The notes under the pieces were generated by a model that was not told where the DNA came from, searched no databases, and saw only the letters and a program-made list of their open reading frames with translations. Of a stretch of 15,454 bases of DNA, positions 6,260 to 13,251 are shown in pieces (position 1 is the first letter of the stretch; the number at the start of each line of letters is the position of its first letter). Source of the stretch: Firmicutes bacterium CAG:95 (GTDB lineage Bacteria > Bacillota > Clostridia > Lachnospirales > Lachnospiraceae); NCBI GenBank assembly GCA_000438155.1, contig FR902961.1:29871-45324 (forward strand), given 5' to 3'. The position numbers and the translations under genes were made by a program.

Positions 6260-7144
6260 ATGAGTTTTATATCCTACTTAATCAATGGAATCAGTTTAGG
6301 AAGCGTATATGCAATCATCGCGCTTGGCTATACCATGGTTTACGGCATTGCTAAAATGCTGAACTTTGCCCATGGTGATGTCATCATGATCGGTGCTTAT
6401 ACCATTTTTGCAACTGTCAGCATGGCAGGATTACCGCCGGTACTTGGAATTTTACTTTCCGTTGTGCTCTGTACATTACTTGGTATTGCAATTGAAGCGA
6501 TTGCTTACCGTCCGTTACGTCAGGCATCCTCCTCGCTGGTTGTTCTGATCACTGCAATCGGTGTCAGTTATTTCCTGCAGAATATTGCATTACTTATTTT
6601 TGGAGCGAATACCAAGGCATTCACTTCTGTTGTTAACGTTCCAAGCCTTTCCCTTGCGGGAGGACAGATTACCATTAGTGGAGAAACCATCGTAACCATT
6701 TTGTCCTGTATTGTCATCATGATCGGCTTGACTCTTTTTGTAAATAAAACCAAAGCAGGGCAGGCCATGCTTGCTGTTTCCGAAGATAAAGGTGCCGCGC
6801 AGCTTATGGGGATTAATGTAAACGGAACCATTTCCCTGACCTTTGCAATCGGATCCGCATTAGCTGCCATTGCCGGTATGCTGTTATGTTCCTCTTATCC
6901 GGCATTAACCCCATACACCGGCTCCATGCCCGGTATCAAAGCCTTCGTTGCTGCCGTATTCGGCGGAATCGGTTCAATACCCGGTGCACTGATTGGTGGA
7001 ATTATTCTTGGAATCATTGAGATTTTAAGTAAGGCATATATTTCCTCCCAGTTATCCGATGCCATTGTATTCATGGTATTGATTGTCGTTCTTCTGGTGA
7101 AGCCTACCGGTATTCTTGGCAAGAAGATTCAGGAAAAGGTTTAA
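6260..7144 (+). CDS. livH: Branched-chain amino-acid-type ABC transporter permease LivH
   Basis: This 294-residue inner-membrane permease of the LivH family is one half of the transport channel. The N-terminus ISYLINGISLGSVYAIIALG and the motif GYTMVYGIAKMLNFAHGDVI are hallmarks, the latter very strongly conserved among LivH proteins. Multiple hydrophobic segments span the length. The cytoplasmic loop around GQAMLAVSEDKGAAQLMGIN is the expected contact with the ATPases. The C-terminus GGIGSIPGALIGGIILGIIE is also typical. The ATG at 6260 follows AGAAAGGACAGG. The stop is 13 bases before the livM ATG, so the genes form one transcript. Confidence 0.96.
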   Translation: MSFISYLINGISLGSVYAIIALGYTMVYGIAKMLNFAHGDVIMIGAYTIFATVSMAGLPPVLGILLSVVLCTLLGIAIEAIAYRPLRQASSSLVVLITAIGVSYFLQNIALLIFGANTKAFTSVVNVPSLSLAGGQITISGETIVTILSCIVIMIGLTLFVNKTKAGQAMLAVSEDKGAAQLMGINVNGTISLTFAIGSALAAIAGMLLCSSYPALTPYTGSMPGIKAFVAAVFGGIGSIPGALIGGIILGIIEILSKAYISSQLSDAIVFMVLIVVLLVKPTGILGKKIQEKV

Positions 7145-7157
7145 GGAGGAGCAGAAT

Positions 7158-8225
7158 ATGAAAATCAAAATGACGAAAAATCTTCGTGAAAATTTAATCA
7201 CTTATGGAATTGTTGTCGTTGCTTTTATCATTGTAGAGATTATGATATCAACCGGTAGCATTTCAAGCCTTATGAAAGGGCTCCTGGTTCCTCTGTGTGT
7301 CTATGTGATCATGGCAGTTTCCCTTAATTTAACCGTTGGTATTTTAGGAGAGTTAAGCCTTGGGCACGCAGGATTTATGTGTGTCGGTGCATTTACCGGG
7401 GCATTTTTCTCCAAATGCATGGAGAACGTGATCACTGTAGGACCGTTACGTTTCTTCCTTGCCCTCCTTATCGGTGCCGTATCTGCCGGTTTCATTGGTT
7501 TCTTAATCGGCATGCCGGTATTACGGTTAAAGGGCGATTATCTTGCCATTGTAACCCTTGCTTTTGGTGAAATTATCAAGAACATTATCAACGTTTTATA
7601 TATTGGGAAGGATGCCAATGGATTGCATTTTTCCATGAAGGATGCGCTTTCTCTCAATATGGAACCGGATGGTCAGATCATCATTAACGGTGCACAGGGT
7701 ATTACCGGTACACCGAAGGATTCTAATTTTGTAATCGGCTTTGTTCTGATTTTGCTTACCTTATTTATCGTATTAAATCTGATCCGTTCAAGAGATGGTC
7801 GTGCGATTATGTCCATTCGGGATAACTTGATTGCAGCAGAATCCGTTGGAATCAACATCACAAAATATAAGCTGATGGCCTTTTCCATTTCCGCAGCTTT
7901 AGCCGGAATCGGTGGTGTCCTTTACGCACATAACTTAAACAGCCTTATGGCAACTCCAAAGAACTTCGGTTACAACATGTCCATTACGATTCTGGTCTTT
8001 GTTGTACTTGGCGGAATCGGAAATATCCGTGGCTCAATCATTGCAGCCGTTGTATTGACCCTGCTTCCGGAGCTGCTTCGTGGACTAAACGATTACCGTA
8101 TGCTGATTTATTCCATTGTTCTGATTGTTATGATGCTCTTTAACTGGAGTCCGAAGTTCATCACCTTACGCGAGAAGTATTCTCCAAAGAATCTTTTCCA
8201 CAAGAACGCAAAGGAGGAAGAATAA
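7158..8225 (+). CDS. livM: Branched-chain amino-acid-type ABC transporter permease LivM
   Basis: This 355-residue second permease subunit pairs with LivH. Motifs include LNLTVGILGELSLGHAGFMC, then MPVLRLKGDYLAIVTLAFGE, and the cytoplasmic loop GRAIMSIRDNLIAAESVGIN, all standard for LivM. I placed the start at 7158 because AAGGAGGA (7143-7150) lies 7 bases upstream. A longer frame from 7116 would start inside livH and would place the ribosome binding site within the coding region. The gene is one base away from livG on the downstream side, which indicates tight co-translation. Confidence 0.96.
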   Translation: MKIKMTKNLRENLITYGIVVVAFIIVEIMISTGSISSLMKGLLVPLCVYVIMAVSLNLTVGILGELSLGHAGFMCVGAFTGAFFSKCMENVITVGPLRFFLALLIGAVSAGFIGFLIGMPVLRLKGDYLAIVTLAFGEIIKNIINVLYIGKDANGLHFSMKDALSLNMEPDGQIIINGAQGITGTPKDSNFVIGFVLILLTLFIVLNLIRSRDGRAIMSIRDNLIAAESVGINITKYKLMAFSISAALAGIGGVLYAHNLNSLMATPKNFGYNMSITILVFVVLGGIGNIRGSIIAAVVLTLLPELLRGLNDYRMLIYSIVLIVMMLFNWSPKFITLREKYSPKNLFHKNAKEEE

Positions 8226-8226
8226 A

Positions 8227-8988
8227 ATGTCCACATTATTAGATGTTAAAGATTTAAGTATCTCTTTTGGCGGTCTTCATGCTGTAGATGATTTCAATAT
8301 CTCCATTAAGAAGGGACAGTTATACGGTCTGATTGGACCGAATGGTGCCGGTAAGACAACTGTATTTAACCTTCTTACCGGTGTTTATAAGCCTGATGAA
8401 GGTAAGATTTTACTGGATGGCGTGGATATTACCGGAAAAAATACCATAGAGATTAATAAAGAAGGAATTGCCCGTACCTTCCAGAATATTCGTCTGTTCA
8501 AGGATTTATCCGTACTGGACAACGTTAAGGTCGGACTTCATAATCATTATAAATATTCTACAATTGAAGGAATTCTTCGTCTGCCCAGATATTATAAGAC
8601 GGAAAAGGCAATGAATGAACAGGCCTTAGAACTCCTTAAGGTATTTGACCTGGATCAGGAAGCAGCTTTTCTGGCATCCAACCTTCCTTATGGTAAACAG
8701 CGTAAACTGGAAATTGCAAGAGCACTTGCAACCGAACCCAAGCTTTTATTGTTGGATGAGCCTGCAGCAGGCATGAATCCGAACGAAACACAGGAATTAA
8801 TGGATACGATCCGTTTTGTCCGTGATCATTTTGATATGACGATATTGCTGATCGAGCATGATATGAAGCTGGTATCCGGAATCTGCGAGGAACTTACGGT
8901 TCTTAACTTTGGCCGGGTTCTTGCACAGGGTGCAACCAGTGATGTTTTGAATAATCCTGAAGTAATTACCGCTTATCTCGGTGAATAG
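8227..8988 (+). CDS. livG: Branched-chain amino-acid-type ABC transporter ATPase LivG
   Basis: This 253-residue ATPase is one of two that power the Liv importer. Walker A is GPNGAGKTT (37-45). The signature is LPYGKQ (153-158) rather than the textbook LSGGQ, a variant common in LivG. Walker B is LLLLDEP with Asp177-Glu178, and the switch histidine lies in LLIEHDM. The ARTFQNIRLFKDLSVLDNV region after the Q-loop is typical of the family. The ribosome binding site (AAAGGAGGA) is inside the end of livM. A 58-base gap without a terminator leads to livF. Confidence 0.96.
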   Translation: MSTLLDVKDLSISFGGLHAVDDFNISIKKGQLYGLIGPNGAGKTTVFNLLTGVYKPDEGKILLDGVDITGKNTIEINKEGIARTFQNIRLFKDLSVLDNVKVGLHNHYKYSTIEGILRLPRYYKTEKAMNEQALELLKVFDLDQEAAFLASNLPYGKQRKLEIARALATEPKLLLLDEPAAGMNPNETQELMDTIRFVRDHFDMTILLIEHDMKLVSGICEELTVLNFGRVLAQGATSDVLNNPEVITAYLGE

Positions 8989-9046
8989 TCTTACCCAGAT
9001 TCAGAATTTATGAACAAACGGATACTTAGATGAGGAGGATTTTAAC

Positions 9047-9757
9047 ATGTCCATGTTGGAAATCAAGGATTTAGAAGTATATTACGGCATGATACAGGCG
9101 ATTAAAGGTGTTTCCTTTGATGTAAATGAGGGAGAAGTAATCGCATTAATCGGTGCAAACGGTGCAGGAAAAACAACTATTCTGCATACGATTACCGGAT
9201 TGATCAATGCCCAAAAGGGATCTGTATGGTTTGAGGGTAAGGATATTACCAAGGTTCCCGCCCATAAAATTGTTTCTATGGGTATGGCACATGTTCCCGA
9301 AGGCAGAAGAGTCTTTGCCAACCTTACGGTTCTGCAGAATTTGAAGATGGGAGCCTATACGCGAAAGGATAAAACAGAAATAGAGCAGACGCTTGATAGC
9401 ATCTATAAAAGATTTCCCCGTCTGATGGAACGTCAAAATCAGCTTGCAGGTACGTTAAGCGGTGGCGAACAGCAGATGCTTGCCATGGGCAGGGCTTTAA
9501 TGTCTCATCCGAAGATTATTCTTATGGATGAACCCTCCATGGGACTTTCACCGATCTTTGTAAATGAAATCTTTGATATTATCAAGAGCGTCAGTGCCAG
9601 TGGAACCACCGTATTACTGGTGGAGCAAAATGCGAAAAAGGCATTGTCCATTGCAGACCGTGCCTATGTTCTCGAAACCGGTAAGATTGTTTTATCCGGA
9701 AAGGCCAGTGATCTGCTGAATAATGATTCCATTAAGAAAGCTTATCTTGGAGAATAA
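9047..9757 (+). CDS. livF: Branched-chain amino-acid-type ABC transporter ATPase LivF
   Basis: This 236-residue second ATPase is the partner of LivG. Walker A is GANGAGKTT (36-44), the signature is LSGGEQ (137-142), and Walker B is ILMDEP with Asp161-Glu162. The PEGRRVFANLTVLQNLKMGA block is characteristic of LivF. GGAGG (9034-9038) lies 8 bases upstream of the ATG. It is the last gene of livHMGF. No clear terminator follows; instead the downstream region holds a hairpin-rich repeat element before the kinase-like gene. Confidence 0.96.
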   Translation: MSMLEIKDLEVYYGMIQAIKGVSFDVNEGEVIALIGANGAGKTTILHTITGLINAQKGSVWFEGKDITKVPAHKIVSMGMAHVPEGRRVFANLTVLQNLKMGAYTRKDKTEIEQTLDSIYKRFPRLMERQNQLAGTLSGGEQQMLAMGRALMSHPKIILMDEPSMGLSPIFVNEIFDIIKSVSASGTTVLLVEQNAKKALSIADRAYVLETGKIVLSGKASDLLNNDSIKKAYLGE

Positions 9758-9790
9758 ACGGCTTATAATTTAATACATAACGTTTAATAT

Positions 9791-9940
9791 TGAGATAAAG
9801 TAACTATTCAGTACAGGTCGAAGCATTTACTGCTGAGGCCGTAAGAAAATGATTCAGTAATGCAAAATCCCATCGGCGAAGCCGATTTGGAACGGATTTT
9901 GCATCGTAACTGTGAAGGTGCTGAACAGTTATGAGATAAA
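9791..9940. mobile_element. MITE-like element with terminal inverted repeats and 9-bp target duplication
   Basis: The core is 9800-9931, flanked on both sides by TGAGATAAA (9791-9799 and 9932-9940). Its ends are inverted repeats: TAACTATTCAGTAC (9801-9814) and GTGCTGAACAGTTA (9918-9931) pair at 12 of 14 positions. Inside are TGCAAAATCC (9861-9870) with GGATTTTGCA (9894-9903), a perfect stem. ATCGGC-GAA-GCCGAT (9872-9886) is a perfect hairpin within it, and GCATTTACTG (9823-9832) pairs with CAGTAATGC (9855-9863) with one bulge. It has no coding capacity. It lies 10 bases before the ribosome binding site of the following gene, so the RNA form would sit in that gene's leader. Related copies lie at 14165-14237 and 11490-11521. 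I do not know a named family for it. Confidence 0.75.
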
Positions 9941-9963
9941 TATAAATTTGGAGGGTGAATGCG

Positions 9964-10590
9964 ATGGAAAAGAATATTGTAATTACAATTGCAAGACAGT
10001 ATGGAAGTGGCGGACGTACCATTGCCCAGATGTTATCCGAGCGTTTGGGAATTCACTATTATGACAAGGAGTTGTTGAAGCTGGCTTCTGAAGACAGTGG
10101 AATTAATGAGGATCTGTTCCGTAATGCGGACGAACATGTTAAGACAACTCAGCTTTTTAAGATTGCACATAGTGTCTATAAGGGTGAACTGATTCCTCCT
10201 GAGAGTGATGATTTCACTTCGATGGAAAACCTGTTTAATTATCAGGCAAAGATCATTAAGAAGCTTGCAGAACAGGATGAATCCTGTATTATCGTTGGCC
10301 GCTGTGCAGAATATGTATTAAAAGATTATGACAATGTTTTAAGCGTTTTCATCCATGCACCACATGAATATTGTATGGAGCAGGCTGCAAAGAAGCAGAG
10401 CATGGGATCCAAGGAACTGGAGCGTTATATCCAGAAGATTGACAAGCATCGTGCCGATTATCACAAGTACTATACCGGTCTGGACTGGACGGATGCCCGG
10501 AACTATGATCTGTGCCTCGACAGCTCCAAGCTCGGCTTCGAACGCTGCGTACAGGAGATTATGTCTTATATTAATGTGAGATTTAACTAG
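9964..10590 (+). CDS. Cytidylate kinase-like family protein
   Basis: This 208-residue P-loop protein of the cytidylate-kinase-like family is widespread in Clostridia; its substrate is not established. The N-terminus IVITIARQYGSGGRTIAQML holds the nucleotide-binding loop, which here reads GSGGRT rather than the GxxGxGK(S/T) of true CMP kinase. IHYYDKELL and CIIVGRCAEYVL follow, both family hallmarks. The basic stretch around YIQKIDKHRADYHKYYTG looks like the lid region. I chose the ATG at 9964 because GGAGGG (9950-9955) lies 8 bases upstream; a GTG at 9955 overlaps that site. It is preceded by the MITE-like element and followed by a strong terminator, convergent with lexA. True Cmk activity should not be assumed. 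Confidence 0.85.
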   Translation: MEKNIVITIARQYGSGGRTIAQMLSERLGIHYYDKELLKLASEDSGINEDLFRNADEHVKTTQLFKIAHSVYKGELIPPESDDFTSMENLFNYQAKIIKKLAEQDESCIIVGRCAEYVLKDYDNVLSVFIHAPHEYCMEQAAKKQSMGSKELERYIQKIDKHRADYHKYYTGLDWTDARNYDLCLDSSKLGFERCVQEIMSYINVRFN

Positions 10591-10637
10591 ACAGCTAATG
10601 ATCACAACAGGAATCAGGTTTTCAACTTAACATAATG

Positions 10638-10649
10638 GTAACTATTCAG
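10638..10649 (+). repeat. Solo copy of the GTAACTATTC terminal motif
   Basis: GTAACTATTCAG repeats the left end of the MITE-like element at 9800 exactly. No matching inner region follows, and only a weak possible right end (ATGAATAAC near 10660) is seen. It is probably a remnant, located between the kinase-like gene and its terminator. Confidence 0.5.
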
Positions 10650-10686
10650 AGCCATATAATGAATAACAGGAAGATATATGATATCT

Positions 10687-10744
10687 ATAAAAGCACATCT
10701 TTATCCCAAAATAAATTTACGGATAAAGATGTGCATTTTATTTT
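10687..10744. terminator. Strong terminator between the kinase-like gene and lexA, possibly bidirectional
   Basis: GCACATCTTTATCC (10693-10706) and GGATAAAGATGTGC (10721-10734) form a perfect 14-bp stem with a 14-base loop. ATTTTATTTT follows on +, and the minus strand reads TTTTATAG after the stem. It could therefore stop transcripts of both convergent genes. Confidence 0.85.
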
Positions 10745-10836
10745 ATAGAATTATGTATTTTAGCATTCATTATAATTCTGATTATTTGATTATGTACTTA
10801 CTGTTCCTTATATTATTTCCTGCCATACGATGTATT

Positions 10837-11454
10837 TTATTTCATAACACGGAAAACACCAAATACCTTACCTAAGATCTGACAGTCATCCACAATAATT
10901 GGATCCATTGTATCATTCTCCGGCTGGAGACGGATATGTCCATCTTCCTTATAGAATGTCTTCACAGTAGCTGAATCGTCAATAAGTGCAACCACCGTAT
11001 CTCCATTATGAGCGGTATTGCAGGCATTCACAAAGATCTGGTCTCCACTGAAAATTCCGACGTTAATCATGGAATCGCCCTTCACCTTCAAAACAAAAGA
11101 TTCTCCCTGCGGAACCAGTTCTGCGGGAACCGGAAAATAACTGTCAATATTCTCCTCTGCAAGAATTGGCGTTCCGGCAGCAACCTGTCCGACAACCGGA
11201 AGACTGATCATCTCGGTACGAACCATCTGAAAATTATCATCACAAATCTCAATAGCACGCGGTTTCGTAGGGTCACGGCGGATATAGCCATTCTTCTCAA
11301 GCGTCTCTAAATGAGAATGTACTGAAGAAGTGGAACGGAGATTCACAGCCTCACAGATCTCACGTACTGCAGGCGGATAGCCGCGCTTTAATATTTCTTC
11401 CTTAATATAATCTAAAATTTCCTGTTGCTTGGCACTGATCTTACCGTATCCCAT
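10837..11454 (-). CDS. lexA: LexA repressor
   Basis: This 205-residue LexA is the SOS repressor that cleaves itself when RecA filaments form on damaged DNA. The N-terminal winged helix (about 1-66) has REICEAVNLRSTSSVHSHLE as the recognition region. The cleavage site is Ala93-Gly94 in GQVAAGTPI. The catalytic dyad is Ser128 (KGDSMINVGI) and Lys165 (ATVKTFYKE). All key residues are present. I chose the ATG at 11454, with AAGGAGG six bases upstream; a TTG at 11457 would add one residue at poor spacing. It is divergent from a LysM gene, as lexA and yneA are in Bacillus subtilis. The shared intergenic region holds several LexA-box matches, so it probably represses both genes. Its leader contains a repeat-derived hairpin. 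Confidence 0.98.
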   Translation of the reverse strand: MGYGKISAKQQEILDYIKEEILKRGYPPAVREICEAVNLRSTSSVHSHLETLEKNGYIRRDPTKPRAIEICDDNFQMVRTEMISLPVVGQVAAGTPILAEENIDSYFPVPAELVPQGESFVLKVKGDSMINVGIFSGDQIFVNACNTAHNGDTVVALIDDSATVKTFYKEDGHIRLQPENDTMDPIIVDDCQILGKVFGVFRVMK

Positions 11455-11489
11455 CAAAAACCTCCTTAATAAAACAAACCTGTAGTTAA

Positions 11490-11521
11490 CTTAATTAGTA
11501 ACTATTCAGTTACCTTAATTA
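11490..11521. repeat. Minimal repeat-element remnant with direct repeats, in the lexA leader
   Basis: GTAACTATTCAGTTAC (11498-11513) consists of 6-bp perfect inverted arms around ATTC and shares GTAACTATTCAG with the elements at 9800 and 10638. It is flanked by exact direct repeats CTTAATTA (11490-11497 and 11514-11521). Because TTAATTA is nearly palindromic, the whole forms a longer hairpin in the lexA 5' leader. It looks like an internally deleted copy. Confidence 0.6.
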
Positions 11522-11523
11522 AT

Positions 11524-11552
11524 ACTATATCACAGATAGACGCCCAAGGCAA
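11524..11552 (-). promoter_or_regulatory. Promoter of lexA
   Basis: On the minus strand, TTGCCT (11552-11547) is followed after 17 bp by TATAGT (11529-11524). The transcript would have a leader of about 60 bases that includes the hairpin at 11490-11521. Confidence 0.7.
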
Positions 11553-11562
11553 ACATATATTC

Positions 11563-11576
11563 CGAAAAAATGTTCG
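11563..11576. promoter_or_regulatory. LexA box candidate 1
   Basis: CGAAAAAATGTTCG matches the Firmicutes LexA site CGAACATATGTTCG at 12 of 14 positions. It lies 10 bp upstream of the lexA -35 box and would fit autoregulation. Confidence 0.6.
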
Positions 11577-11595
11577 ATTATTTTCTCTTAAAATA

Positions 11596-11624
11596 TTGAC
11601 ATACGAAAATATGTTCTGTATAAT
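11596..11624 (+). promoter_or_regulatory. Consensus promoter of the LysM/YneA-like gene
   Basis: TTGACA (11596-11601), a 17-bp spacer and TATAAT (11619-11624) are a perfect sigma-A promoter. The spacer contains LexA box candidate 2, so strong repression in undamaged cells is expected. Confidence 0.85.
11604..11617. promoter_or_regulatory. LexA box candidate 2, inside the promoter spacer
   Basis: CGAAAATATGTTCT matches CGAACATATGTTCG at 12 of 14 positions. It lies entirely between the -35 and -10 boxes of the LysM gene, where a bound repressor would exclude RNA polymerase. Confidence 0.75.
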
Positions 11625-11638
11625 TCAAATATAGATGC

Positions 11639-11665
11639 AGAACGGTTGTTCGTAACAGATGTTCG
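11639..11665. promoter_or_regulatory. LexA box candidates 3 and 4, adjoining
   Basis: AGAACGGTTGTTCG (11639-11652) has perfect GAAC/GTTC arms. GTAACAGATGTTCG (11652-11665) overlaps it by one base and matches the consensus at 12 of 14. Both lie just downstream of the predicted start of transcription of the LysM gene. Confidence 0.5.
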
Positions 11666-11700
11666 AACTGAACAAACAAAGAAGAGAAGAGGAATCCGGT

Positions 11701-12081
11701 ATGAACACATTAGACGAAAGAAGAAGCGAGAGAAGAATCCGTGTCAATCACATGAAGAGAAGAAGAGAACTCCGCAAGTATATTCTGACACTTGTTCTGA
11801 CTTTCGTACTTGTCATTACCTGTTCGATGATGTTCTTTACTGTGAAGACGAAAGCTCAGAATCGTGATGAAGCAGTTTATTATAAATATTATAAGAGTAT
11901 TACCGTAAGCAGAGGAGACTCTCTCTGGATATACGCTGCTGAATATGCAGATGAAGATCATTATGACAGCTACCAGAACTATATTGATGAAGTTCTTCAG
12001 ATGAATGGATTATCCAGTGAAAGCATTACCGCCGGCCAACACCTGATTGTTCCTTATTACAGTGCAGAATTTGTTAGTTAG
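11701..12081 (+). CDS. yneA: LysM-domain membrane protein, probable YneA-like SOS cell-division inhibitor
   Basis: This 126-residue protein has a very basic N-terminus (RRSERRIRV, KRRRELRK), one membrane segment (about 27-46) and an outside LysM domain (about 66-119: SITVSRGDSLWIYAAEYA to ITAGQHLIVPYY) that would bind peptidoglycan. In Bacillus, YneA has this layout (membrane anchor plus LysM), is divergent from lexA, and delays division during the SOS response. The same position, architecture and LexA-controlled promoter make a YneA role likely here. It is inferred, not shown by sequence identity. I chose the ATG at 11701, with AGAGG (11688-11692) 8 bases before it; an earlier ATG at 11659 has no ribosome binding site. 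No downstream terminator was seen before the convergent recombinase gene. Confidence 0.8.
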   Translation: MNTLDERRSERRIRVNHMKRRRELRKYILTLVLTFVLVITCSMMFFTVKTKAQNRDEAVYYKYYKSITVSRGDSLWIYAAEYADEDHYDSYQNYIDEVLQMNGLSSESITAGQHLIVPYYSAEFVS

Positions 12082-12153
12082 AAGCGGCATTATGAACTTA
12101 TCATATTCAGATTCAGGAACAATATATGAACAGATCTTATGTGAATTATCAAC

Positions 12154-13251
12154 CTATTCATGTAATTCAGGATTATAATGTTCCCTTAATTGTACTGCAT
12201 TAGCCGCACGACGCTTTCTGGCATCCTCCTGCGCTGCATAATGCTTCCGGGTAGTATTAACGTCCTTATGCCCAAGGACATCGGCAACAAGATAAATATC
12301 GCCGGTTTCCTGATAGAGGGCCGTACCATATGTACTACGCAGCTTATGAGGGGTAATATGTTTCAGGGTGGTTACCCGTGAAGCATATTTTTTTACCAGA
12401 TTTTCAACTGCCCGGACTGTAATCCGGCGATTCTGTAAAGATAGGAATAGTGCTTCTTCATGTCCCTCACATGGAATAACATGATGACGCTGTTCTAAAT
12501 AATCCAGTAAAGCATCTTGTACTTCATCTCCAAAATAAACAACCGTTTCGTATCCACCTTTTCGGCGGATTTTAATTCCATTATTTTTAAAATCCACATC
12601 ATTCAAATCAAGGCCAACACATTCCGATACACGAATCCCTGTTCCCAAAAGAAGGGTCAGTAAAGCCACATCACGAATCCGCGTTTTCTTATGATATACC
12701 AGTTCCCGTTTGGTCAGCTTATCGCCATCTTCCACCTGATCCAGCAAAGTTGCAACTTCATCCGCATCCAGACGTATGATTTCCTTTTCATGAAGCTTGG
12801 GAAGTGGAACCAAAGCCGCCGGGTTGGTTTTGATCTGTTCCAATATAAAGAAATAATTGTAAAAACTCTTTAGAGCCGATAATTTTCGTTTTTTGCCTCG
12901 CTCATCATTGGTAATTTCTTTTCCATTTTTACTGTAAAGAGAAAGATATTCCATATACTCTTCGATATCTTCCTTGGTAATATTATCAAGAAAAGCCAAT
13001 GGGAAATCCGTAATTTCCATTTTTTTGCAATAGGAATTATTCTCATGCATAAACTCAAAGAATACCCTTAAATCGTAAGCATATGCAAGACGGGTCCGGG
13101 AAGAAGTATAATCCTGGATTCCCCGGAAAAACTGCTTACAAAAAGGAGGAAGAGTTGTAAGTACCTCTCGCATTTTCAGAGTATTTATATTATTTTGTTC
13201 GTCATGATAATTCTTGTTTTTTTCCATAAGGCACCATTTTTGATCATTCAT
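12154..13251 (-). CDS. Tyrosine recombinase, XerC/XerD-like
   Basis: This 365-residue site-specific recombinase has a SAM-like core-binding domain (about 35-145) and a catalytic domain (about 165-350). All catalytic residues are present: Arg207 (LGTGIRVSE), Lys231 (RRKGGYE), His302 and Arg305 (HKLRSTYG), His328 (LGHKDVNTT) and the nucleophile Tyr338 (KHYAAQ). It is about 60 residues longer than typical XerC/XerD, with extra length at both ends. Its ATG overlaps the end of the ttcA-like gene by 8 bases (ATGAATGA), so it is co-translated with it. No strong ribosome binding site is seen; a later Met at residue 9 is possible. The setting (lexA region, tRNA thiolation gene, no integrase-associated genes) suggests a resident housekeeping recombinase rather than a phage or ICE integrase, but this is inference. 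No dif-like site was recognised here. Confidence 0.9.
   Translation of the reverse strand: MNDQKWCLMEKNKNYHDEQNNINTLKMREVLTTLPPFCKQFFRGIQDYTSSRTRLAYAYDLRVFFEFMHENNSYCKKMEITDFPLAFLDNITKEDIEEYMEYLSLYSKNGKEITNDERGKKRKLSALKSFYNYFFILEQIKTNPAALVPLPKLHEKEIIRLDADEVATLLDQVEDGDKLTKRELVYHKKTRIRDVALLTLLLGTGIRVSECVGLDLNDVDFKNNGIKIRRKGGYETVVYFGDEVQDALLDYLEQRHHVIPCEGHEEALFLSLQNRRITVRAVENLVKKYASRVTTLKHITPHKLRSTYGTALYQETGDIYLVADVLGHKDVNTTRKHYAAQEDARKRRAANAVQLREHYNPELHE

Noticed and set aside
7116..7157. Upstream-extended start for livM inside livH
   Set aside because: The extension is basic, unlike LivM N-termini, and would place the AAGGAGGA site inside the gene.
9861..9903. Inner stem of the 9800 element as a terminator for livF
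   Set aside because: No T tract follows the stem; it fits the repeat family better.
10678..10875. 65-residue open frame on + between the kinase-like gene and lexA
   Set aside because: It runs through the 14-bp terminator stem and over the end of lexA, has no ribosome binding site and gives a low-complexity hydrophobic product.
11659..11700. Earlier ATG for the LysM gene
   Set aside because: No ribosome binding site precedes it, and it overlaps a LexA-box candidate.
12154..13251. Recombinase as the integrase of an integrated phage or conjugative element
   Set aside because: No att-like direct repeats, phage, relaxase or excisionase genes are nearby, and it is coupled to a tRNA-modification gene.
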